NCBI GenBank assembly: GCA_900754775.1
Contig: CAAEDZ010000232.1
Coordinates: forward strand, 1-6,386
From: Clostridia bacterium
GTDB taxonomy: Bacteria > Bacillota_A > Clostridia > Christensenellales > Aristaeellaceae
DNA length: 6,386 nt
Direction of reading: 5' to 3'
The notes below the pieces were generated by a model that worked only from the letters and a program-made list of their open reading frames with translations, ran no database searches and was not told the DNA's origin. This document shows positions 1 through 6,386 of the stretch, piece after piece. Within the stretch, counting starts at the first letter, position 1. Every line of letters begins with the position of its first letter. A program made the translations under genes and the position numbers.

Positions 1-3000
1 CGCTTGCCTCGCCCACGCCGGCACGGACGCTGTCGCGCCGCTCTGCGACGGCGACGGTCGCGCCCACGCCCGCCTTGGCGGAGGAACCGGAGATGGAGCC
101 GGCGATGACGCGCGCGGAAGAAGCGCTGTCCGCCTCGACGCGCAGGCTCTCAGCATCCTCGTTCTCGACGAGGGTGAGCGCGGCGTTTTTGCCCACGTCC
201 GCGCGCACATCGTTCTCCGTCAGCAGCAGCGCCACCGTGCCGGCAAGCGCCGCCTGGCTGGATGCGCCGGCCTGCACCGTGCCGGAGACGGCTTCGACAT
301 AGTAATCGACCATGGCGAGGTAGTTGAGCATATCCAGCACGTCGAGTATGCTGTCTGTGCTGATGGTGGTTTCGAACTTGAGGTCAGTGACGTTGGAGAT
401 GTCATTGTCGATGGTGAGGTTGAACAGGCCCTTGTCCCTGTCCTCGGTCGCGCCGACGGTGAAGAGGTCGGAAACGTCGAAGGGGAACCGGTACTGGCTT
501 TCGTCGATGTGTTCGCGGCGGGCGACGACCTTCAGGGAGTCCGCCGTGATGGTCGCGCCGTCGCCCACCAGCGCCTGGACGGTGTTGCCGGCGTAAAGGA
601 TGGCGAAGGAGGCGCCGAACCCCACGGTCTGGCCGCCGCCAGCGCTGGCGCCAAGGGCGCGCACGCCGAGTTTGCTCTGATCGCGCGCGGTGACGGCGAC
701 GTTTTGGGCCTCGATGACGGCGCTTTCCGCGATGCGGGCCACGGCCTGCGCCTGCGCGGAGAGTACGGCGACCGCGCCGGCGATGTTGAGCGTACCGCCG
801 GGGCTGGCGGCGACCGTCGGGGCGACGGCCTGCGCGCCCAGGTAGGCGATGTAGTTGCCGTCGACGTTCTGGGTGGTGAGGGCGGAGACGTCCAAATTGC
901 CCGCCGCCTCCACGGAGCCGGCGACTTCGGCCTCGGCGCTGTTGCGGTTGACGGTGATGGCCGCGGCCGTGCCCACCACGTTGGCGATGGAGGCGGAAGT
1001 GGCCGTCGCGCCGCTGGCGCGCGTGCGGAAATTGGCGCGGTTCTCGGCGTGCGCCTCCACATCCCCGCCGGAGACGACCTTGCCGGTGATCTCGGCCCGG
1101 GCCGCGTGGTTATTGTAGGCCACGCCGATGGCGGCGGCGATGTTGAGCGTGCCGGAGTTCATGGCGACATCCTGCGGCTTCGCCGCGCCGCCGCTTTCGG
1201 CGTTTGCCGCGGCGCTCGCCGAGGAGGCGGGAGCCGTGGCGCGCTGGGTAGCGGCGTCGAGATCGACGTTGAACACGCGCAGTATGTTGTTGGAAAGCGG
1301 AATGGATTCGCTGGCCTTTTTGAGGTTGGCCGTGGATTTTCCCACCAGCGGCGTGCCCTTTTCGCTCAGGGCGGTGGCGATCTTGGCGCTCAGGTTGCTG
1401 GGGCCGGCGCCGGGGCTTACGTAGTTGAGGCCGAGGCGGAACTTCTCCAGCACGCGGTCGATGCTCGCGCCAATGCTGGTGGCGACGGCGTTGACCTCGT
1501 CTGTATTCTTCGTCAGCGCGTAGACGCGCACGCTGCCCGCGGCGGTGGTATCGGCGCGCAGGGCGGCGAACACGCCGCTGCTCATCAGGCTGACGGCCAC
1601 CGTCGCGCCCACGGCGGCGCGGGAACCGGCGGAGAATGCCTTGCCCTCAGCGTAGGAATCGCCGCTCTGCATGGCCTGCACCGCCACGTTGGCGCGCTTT
1701 GCGCCCTCAGCGCCCTCGCGGAGCGTCTCGATGGTATCTTCTTCATTCGTCGTCTTCACCGTCGCGCCCGCGTCCACCAGCGCCTGCACATTGCTTTCGA
1801 CGATGGCGAGGGCCACGGAGGCGTCGGCGGAGATGCCCTTGGTGTTGGTGCCGGCGTTGGCGGCCTCGGCCTGCGCCTTGAGGGCGGCCGCGTTCCCGGC
1901 GTTGCCCAGCGTCGGCACGGCCTGCATCGCCTTGTCGCGGCGGGCGATGGGGTCGCTGCCGGCAACGGAGATGGTGTCCACATCGTTGCGCAGGCGCGCG
2001 AAAACGTCCAACGAGGCGGCGGTGAGGTCGCGGCCCGCGCCGAGCGTGGCGCGCACGTCCGCGGTGAGCAGGTTGAGCGCGAAGGACGCGCCCACGCCCA
2101 CGGAGGTGCCGGGGTTGTTGACGGTGCGCATCTTGGCGATGTTGCCCAGCACCTTGTCCGCCGAACCGCTGGCGGTGGTATAGACCTTCTGCGCCTCGTC
2201 GGCGCGGATGGCGGCGTCGCCGGTGAGGTCGATGGTATTGTTCTGCGCGGCGACGGCGGCCTCGGAGCGGGCGTCCGCGACGGTGATTGCCACCGCGCCC
2301 GCCACGCCGACACTGGAAGCGCCCACGCCGGAGATGGCCTGCGTGGAGATCCTGTGGCCGACGCCGTCCAGTTCCCCGCCGCTGCCAAAGCGCGCGCCCA
2401 GCAGTTCGATGAGCGCCGTGTAGGTCCTTTCGACGCCCATGACCAGCGTCGGGTCAGGATTCCAGCCGCCGCCGGTGACATAGGCATAGAGGATCTCCCG
2501 CCAGGCCTGCGGATTGGCAAGCGCGGCGAACTGGTCGTTGAGGAGCGTTCCCAGCGCGGCGGGATAGACGGAGGCCGACGAAAGGGCGCTCTCCTCCCCC
2601 GTCATCTGGGCGATGGCCTCGTCCACGATCATCTCGCGGATGGCCTTCATATTTTCAGCATCCGCCTCCATACCGAGATATTCGTTGAGCGCGGCCTGAT
2701 CTTCGCTGGAGAGCGTCTTGCCCTCGGCAAGGTCGCAGGCGAGGTCGAGCATGCGCTGCCTGTGCGCCTGCTGTGCGCGATAGGCGTCGATGCCGGCGAT
2801 CAATTCCGCGATTAGCGGCGCGCAGAGGTCGCCATAGAGGGAACCATCGGGCGCTGTTTCCTGCGCATAATGGGCGCGCAGCGCTTCGCGCACGTAGTTC
2901 TCCATGGCGTAGGCGTGGTCGCGGGTAAGATCCGTGCGGCCCGCCTCCCAGGTGGAAAGTATGAGGTCGTCCACGCGCTCGCGCAGCGTTGCCGCATCCT

Positions 3001-6000
3001 CTTCCTTCCAGAGGGCGCGGTCGGTCAGTTCGTCCACATACCCGGCGATGCGCGCGCGCTCTTCCGCTGTCCAACTGCTCTTTTTCAGCAATTCGTCGAG
3101 CTGATGGGCGGCGCTGCTTTCATAGTCGTTCTTGCGGAGCAGGTCGATGAGGTCGCCCATCGCGCCGTTGGCGGCGAGGAAGGAAACGAGATCCTCGTAG
3201 GCCTTTTCCAGCGTCTGCGCGTCCTCTTTTTCATAGATCTCCGCCGCCACGGTCAGCGAAGCACCCGAAACGCGGCCCGTGCCGAGATAGGCGATGTTTT
3301 CATGGGCGACGGTATTGACGGCGACTGCCACGCCGACGCCGTAGAGGCTATCCGTGGCGCTGGCGTTGGCGGCGACGACCGCGTCCGTATCGTTGCGGGC
3401 GAGCACGGTGATGTCGCCGAGGGCGAGCACGTCATTGCCGTCGAAGACCTTGGCGCGGGAGAGGTTGTTCTGAATGTTGACCGCCATGGCCGCCGCCACC
3501 TGGATGGAGCCTTCCGAGGTCTGCGCGCGCTGGCGCGAGGCGGAGGCGTCCAAGACGTTCTGCGTGTTGACGTTTTTGCTATTGACGTCGCCGGCCAGCT
3601 TGCCGCCGCGGGCGAGGGCCTCGTCGGCCTGCTTGTCGGCCTGATCCTTCACGTCCGGGTTGACGGTGGTGCCGGAGGGCTCGGTCTTGCCGCTGAGCGC
3701 GTCGTCGCGCTCCTGCGTGGTGCTGGAGGGCTCGGAACCGGAGCCGCCGCCCGTGGTGGTCGTGGCGGGCAGCGCGCCGTTGGTGGAGGCCTTAACGTTT
3801 TCCTCCAGGCGGCTGATGCTGTCCGCGTTCACAAGCACATCGCCGCCGGCATCGAGTGTGCGCAGCACGTCGGCGGTGGCGCTGTCGTTAAAGACGCTCA
3901 CCGCCAGCGCCGCGCCCGCGCCCACGCGCGCGCCCGCCGCCTCCGCGTCTGCGGTCAGCGTGCGCTCGATGCTGCCCCGCGCGGTGACGGAGACATCGCC
4001 GAGGGCCTTCGCCGCTTCGTCGCTCTTGCCGAGGCAGGCCTCGACCATGATGCCGGAGATGTCCGTGGCGGCCACAGGCGTGGCAGAGATTCCGCCGGAC
4101 GCGCCCGCCGCCGCGCGCAGCTCTTCCGTGCCGGCAAAGGAGGCCGCCACGCGGAGGCTGTCGAGTTCCTTCTTATTGTTGAATTTCACGCCGTCCTCGA
4201 TGACGGCGGAGACGTCCGCGCCGATGACGCCCACGGCGATGCCCGCGCCGACGCCGACGCTGTCCGCGCGATAGGTGGGCGTATCGATGAGCGGTATATC
4301 GACGGGGCCCAGCGCGAGCGCCTTGCGCACGCGCTTGCCGCTGGCGTCGCCGATCGTCTCAAACATGCCATGGGCGATGGCGGCTTCGACGTTGACCGCG
4401 CCTTCGAGCGCGTAACGGGCGGCGCTCTTCAGGCGCGCCTCGTTGCGCACGGAGGCGATGTGTATTGCCACCGCGCCGCCGAGGCCGAACGTGGACGTGG
4501 CGGGGATGTGGCCCGCCTTGGTGACGACGGAGGACTCCACGCGGCGGCTGAGGGCGGAGACGTCCAGCCCTTCGCTCGCGGTCGCCGTGCCATTTTGGAT
4601 GATGGCGCTGACATCATGGCTGAACACGCCCACGGCCACGCCGACGCCGGCGGCGTTGTTGCTGGGGTCGAGCGTGCGCTGAACCTGACCGATGCCGGGC
4701 AGCGTAATGAGGGACGCATTCTCATAGAGAGAGCCGTCCGAGCGCTGGCGCGAGGTGGTGTCGCCCGCGGCGCGCAGGGAGAGGTTTTTCGCCGCGCGGA
4801 CGCCGCCGCTGGTGTCGATGAGGGCGCTGACTTCGTTAAAGACGGCGGCGATGGAGAGCGCGCCAACGAACTGCGTGCTCGCCTGCGTCACCGCGTCCTT
4901 GCGCGGCTCGGTGCCGGAATCGAACTTGAGGGCAAGGCTGTTGCTACCGGTGATGCCGCCGATCAGCTTGGCCTTGGTGCTGTTAAGCTCCTTGGGCACG
5001 TGGCCGAGGATCTCCTCCACCGCGCTTACGAGGCTGAGGACGGAGGCGGTCTGCGTGGCCTTGACCGGATTGCCGTCCGCGTCCACCTGCGGGTTGCCAT
5101 CCTCGTCCACGGCGTAAACGCTCACAGGCGAGGAAATGGCGTAGGTGCGCGTGTGAAGCGTACCGTCGGCCTCGACGGATACGTTGCCCGCCCCGCTTTC
5201 AAGGGACGCGCCGTCGAGCACCTGCGCCATGGTTTCGGCAAAGGCGAAGTTCGCGCCGAGGAAGATGCCGCTGCGCGCCGTGGGCATGAGCGCGTCCGTG
5301 GGCGTAGCCATGCTGATTGCGTAGGAAGCGGCGCGGCTGCGCGCGTCCACGCGCAGGTCGTCCGCAGAAACGACGCTGGCGCTGCCGGAAACGATGGCCT
5401 TTGTATCGGCGGTGACGACGTTGCCCGCCAAAGAGACGTTGAATTTGGGGAAGCTGCCCTTGTCATAGCTGTTGACATAGACGAAGGTGTCGCTCATCAG
5501 GCGCGCGCCCGCGCCGGCGCTGATCTGCGCCTCGCCGCCGACCGTGACCTTGGCCTCCACATCGCCCATGCCGAAGGAGAGCGGGATGAGGGAAAGGAGA
5601 TTCTCGGTATCAAACTCGTTGCGGGCGCTGGCGAGGGCGTTGACGAAGCCCTCCGTCGCCGTGATGTCGCCGAGTATGTCGATGGTCGCGGAACCGAGCT
5701 TGACCACCACGAAGTGCGGCACGTCAATGGACTCGCCGAATTTGGGGTCGATATAGCCGCCGGTCTGCAACGTGCGCGCGCGCAGATCGACAAAGCCGCC
5801 CGCGAGGATGGACGCGTCCGCGCCCACGGAGATGGAAGCCGTTTCCTTCGCCTCGATGAAGTCGAAGCCGTACTCCAGCGCCTCGCCGGTCAGTTCGTCC
5901 TCCGCGATGGTGATGGAAGCGTCGAGCGCCTCCGTGTTGAGCGACTCCGCCACAAAGGCGACGTTTTCGCCGACGACTTCGCCGCTTACCTCAATCTGCG

Positions 6001-6386
6001 GGGCAATGACGAACACATTGAGGCCGTCCGCTTTCAGATCCTCGATGACGAGGCGGTCTTCCGTCGCGTTCCGGGCCGCCGCGACCAGCAGGTTGGAGAG
6101 GAAGCCGTTGCCCGAAACGGTGACGGCAAAGGATACCTTGCCATCCAGACCGGCGGAGAGTATGTAGTCCGTGAAGGGTTCGACGGAGAGTTGCGTCTTC
6201 ACGCCGGTCAGCGTGACGCTGTTCTTGTTGTCCAGAAGATCGGTGACGGCCTCGATGCCGGACATGTCGATCCTCAGCGCCTGGCGCAGGGCCAGCGCCG
6301 CCGTTGCGGGGTTTTCATCGGTGAAGAGGCCGAGGATCTCCTCGAAGACCTGAACTTCGGCCTGCGTCTCGAGGTCGAGGCGCGCA
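1..6386 (-). CDS. Giant repetitive surface/secreted protein, interior fragment (LktA-like filamentous adhesin candidate)
   Basis: One minus-strand frame is open from base 6385 to base 2 (2,128 codons) with no stop; start and stop both lie outside. The translation is rich in Ala, Gly, Val, Asp and Ser, with only three Cys (residues 784, 1188, 1217). In order it has a beta-rich N-side segment (1-371), nine degenerate repeats (372-1049), a helical block (1050-1343) and ten more repeats (1357 to the edge). Repeats follow G-V-G-x-x-V-A-V, then [D/N]-x-V-x-A-x-[V/I/L], a turn, and a closing [L/V]-x-V-x-A strand. Such repeats are typical of very large exported adhesin-like proteins, including the fusobacterial leukotoxin LktA group. 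Export, surface location and adhesion or toxin activity are inferred: no signal peptide, TPS domain, autotransporter barrel, LPXTG or S-layer anchor is in view. Filamentous-haemagglutinin-like protein is an alternative. I am sure of the coding frame and much less sure of the family. Confidence 0.93.
254..511 (-). other. Spacer with acidic/aromatic sequence near the C-side end of the window (residues 1959-2044)
   Basis: About 86 residues between two repeat copies, without the Gly/Val core. It contains QYRFPFDVSDLFTVGATEDR, then GLFNLTIDNDISNVTDLKFE with alternating hydrophobic residues that suggest beta strands. A probable helix follows (DSILDVLDMLNYLAMVDYYV), then VSGTVQAG, which leads into the next repeat. 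It is richer in Phe, Tyr, Asp and Met than its flanks and may be a small inserted subdomain. I recognise no family. Confidence 0.5.
1151..1504 (-). other. Long spacer within block B (residues 1628-1745)
   Basis: About 118 residues without the repeat core. The first part looks helical and amphipathic (VATSIGASIDRVLEKFRLG), followed by a Pro/Gly turn (YVSPGAGPSN) and a Lys/Ser/Leu-rich stretch (GKSTANLKKASESIPLS). It ends in an Ala/Ser-rich low-complexity piece (ATQRATAPASSASAAANAES) just before the repeat that opens T-L-N-I-A. The A-T-Q-R-A piece echoes the S-R-Q-R-A at the end of the block A linker, so low-complexity linkers seem to precede repeats at corresponding places. Confidence 0.6.
2357..3238 (-). 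other. Alpha-helical block inserted between the two repeat arrays (residues 1050-1343)
   Basis: About 294 residues that look mainly helical. Examples are DAQTLEKAYEDLVSFLAANG, MGDLIDLLRK, HQLDELLKKSSWTAEERARI, VDDLILSTW and YAMENYVREALRAHYAQE. It is rich in Glu, Leu, Tyr, Arg and Met. All five Trp in the translation fall here (residues 1105, 1126, 1146, 1295, 1308), as do two of three Cys (1188, 1217). It lacks the G-V-G-x-x-V-A-V core. It begins right after the closing strand SLTVAAE of one repeat and ends at GGELDG before the next. The frame is unbroken on both sides, so this is a domain of the same protein and not a separate gene. I do not recognise the fold, and no catalytic motif is evident. 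Confidence 0.75.
3239..4870 (-). repeat. Repeat block A: eight degenerate copies before the helical block (residues 506-1049)
   Basis: Copies, by bases: 4760-4870, 4541-4654, 4379-4489, 4139-4261, 3974-4102, 3818-3931, 3389-3511 and 3239-3343. Core strands include GVGVAVGVFSHDVSAII, GLGGAVAIHIASVRNEA, VGVGAGIAVGVIGADVSAVI, VGAGAALAVSVFNDSATADV and GVGVAVAVNTVAHENIAYL. Each copy ends with a short strand of the type L-D-V-S-A, V-N-V-E-A, V-S-V-T-A or L-T-V-A-A. Most copies start 50-75 residues apart; a linker widens the gap before the seventh. Identity between copies is low outside the Gly/Val/Ala core, so these are old duplications and not recent tandem repeats. The fifth copy (bases 3974-4102) is the most diverged and carries a Cys (VEACLG). 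Confidence 0.8.
3512..3790 (-). other. Ser/Thr/Gly-rich then charged linker inside block A (residues 866-958)
   Basis: About 93 residues of low-complexity sequence without the repeat core. It starts with ASTNGALPATTTTGGGSGS, continues with two E-P-S-[S/G]-T-T-like pieces (EPSSTT, EPSGTT), then a Lys/Asp/Ala stretch (DVKDQADKQADEALARGG) that could be a short helix. It ends in SASRQRAQTSEG just before the next repeat. The composition suggests a flexible, exposed hinge. The S-R-Q-R tetrapeptide also precedes the repeat at bases 4541-4654. Confidence 0.7.
5063..5110 (-). repeat. Tandem eight-residue V-D-x-D-G-N-P-x motif
   Basis: The translated stretch is VDEDGNPQ followed at once by VDADGNPV. 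The two copies differ at positions 3 and 8 only. The D-x-D-G-N core resembles calcium-binding Asp loops and also the D-G-N-P turns common as linkers in bacterial surface proteins; the sequence alone does not decide between them. It sits in the spacer between the outlying first repeat and block A, after an A-I-S-S-P-V-S-V-Y-A strand. Confidence 0.7.
5162..5272 (-). repeat. First recognisable copy of the G-x-x-x-A-F-A repeat (residues 372-408)
   Basis: This 37-residue unit opens with SGIFLGANFAFAETMAQVLD and closes with the strand NVSVEADG. It matches the shape of the later copies: small and hydrophobic strand, polar turn, [V/A]-Q-V-L-D-G, second turn, then a closing x-V-x-V-x-A strand. It is separated from the next copy by about 97 residues, so it is an outlying member of the array. 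Confidence 0.55.
5273..6385 (-). other. N-side beta-rich segment of the giant protein (residues 1-371)
   Basis: This part lacks a clear G-V-G-x-x-V-A-V repeat. Its first 60 or so residues look helical (FEEILGLF, ALALRQAL, GIEAVTDLLDN). After that it alternates short hydrophobic strands with Gly/Asn/Asp turns, for example GLNVFVIAPQIEVSGEVVG, then ASISVGADASILAGGFVDL and VEAKVTVGGEAQISAGAGA. Strand-turn patterns such as ASISVGADASI resemble the stacked rungs of right-handed beta-helices in filamentous haemagglutinin-like and LktA-like exoproteins. That structural reading is inference from pattern only. The segment is continuous with the repeat array, so it is a stalk or an earlier, more diverged part of the array and not a separate gene. 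Confidence 0.6.

Larger units (their letters stand above)
2..2317 (-). repeat. Repeat block B: ten degenerate copies after the helical block (residues 1357-2128, last one cut)
   Basis: Copies, by bases: 2195-2317, 1994-2107, 1736-1843, 1505-1615, 1040-1150, 872-991, 680-793, 512-628, 125-253 and 2-79 (cut by the window edge). Core strands include VGVAGAVAITVADARSEAAV, VGVGASFALNLLTADVRATL, VGATVAVSLMSSGVFAAL, NIAGAVAVLSAQAQAVARI and VGFGASFAILYAGNTVQALV. Closing strands include LDVFAR, VRVYAL, VEAHAEN, LDVSAL, VAVTARD and LKVVARRE. The copies at 1040-1150 and 680-793 both open with T-L-N-I-A and share an identical 15-base stretch at 1136-1150 and 779-793. The pattern matches block A, so both blocks belong to one family split by the helical block. 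Confidence 0.8.

Noticed and set aside
1756..2520. Minus-strand open frame of 254 codons, rich in Pro, Arg, Ser and Ala
   Set aside because: It is a shifted frame of the same strand inside the giant gene. Its Pro/Arg/Ser/Ala composition is typical of a wrong frame in GC-rich DNA, while the true frame gives coherent repeats.
509..2815. Plus-strand open frame of 768 codons, Gly/Ala/Arg/His/Asp-rich
   Set aside because: It lies exactly antisense and in the same codon register as the minus-strand gene. It is open only because that gene avoids TTA, CTA and TCA; its stop is the complement of the single CTA. Its composition is low-complexity and no domain is visible.
2655..3074. Minus-strand open frame of 139 codons over the helical block, considered as a separate gene
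   Set aside because: The main frame is open through here and gives amphipathic helices with clean joins to the repeats. The alternative frame gives Arg/Gly/His-rich sequence with no recognisable pattern.
3660..4274. Plus-strand open frame of 204 codons, Ser/Ala/Thr-rich
   Set aside because: It is opposite the repeat units of block A, has no domain or ribosome-binding site, and its composition follows from the complement of GCC/GTC/GGC-rich codons.
1..6386. RTX calcium-binding nonapeptides, YadA-type head repeats, LPXTG anchor, signal peptide or autotransporter barrel
   Set aside because: I looked for each in the translated frame and saw none. The ends of the protein are outside the window, so export and anchoring signals cannot be judged.
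1..6386. CRISPR array, tRNA, rRNA, insertion sequence, promoter or terminator
   Set aside because: No regularly spaced identical repeats, cloverleaf, terminal inverted repeats or hairpin-plus-T-run was seen. The whole window is coding.

Overview
The window is the interior of one very large protein gene on the minus strand. Reading the reverse complement in codons from base 6385 down to base 2 gives 2,128 consecutive sense codons with no stop. Neither the start nor the stop codon of the gene lies in the window. Everything below is therefore part of a single, incomplete, giant secreted or surface-type repeat protein. I see no second gene, RNA gene, mobile element, CRISPR array, promoter or terminator. 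Residue numbers given here count from base 6385 and are not those of the full protein.

Organism: the DNA is GC-rich (my impression is near two thirds) and most codons end in G or C. TTA, CTA and TCA codons are almost absent: I found one CTA and none of the others. This fits a high-GC bacterium. Giant repeat proteins of this look occur in gut and oral anaerobes (Fusobacteria, Negativicutes, Clostridia) and in some Proteobacteria, but nothing here fixes the phylum.

Layout, from the N-terminal to the C-terminal side (right to left): (1) residues 1-371 (bases 5273-6385), Val/Ile/Gly/Ala-rich sequence that looks like a beta-helix or filamentous-adhesin stalk; (2) residues 372-1049 (bases 3239-5272), nine copies of a degenerate repeat built on G-V-G-x-x-V-A-V, interrupted by a tandem D-x-D-G-N-P motif and a Ser/Thr/Gly-rich charged linker; (3) residues 1050-1343 (bases 2357-3238), a predicted alpha-helical, Trp/Tyr/Glu-rich block unlike the rest; (4) residues 1344-2128 (bases 2-2356), ten more repeat copies, the last cut by the window edge, with two longer spacers.

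The best family guess is the leukotoxin LktA-type filamentous adhesin or beta-strand-repeat group, from the general repeat pattern. I could not test this by search. The most notable point is the helical block inserted in the middle of the beta-repeat array. It carries all five tryptophans and two of the three cysteines seen in the window.
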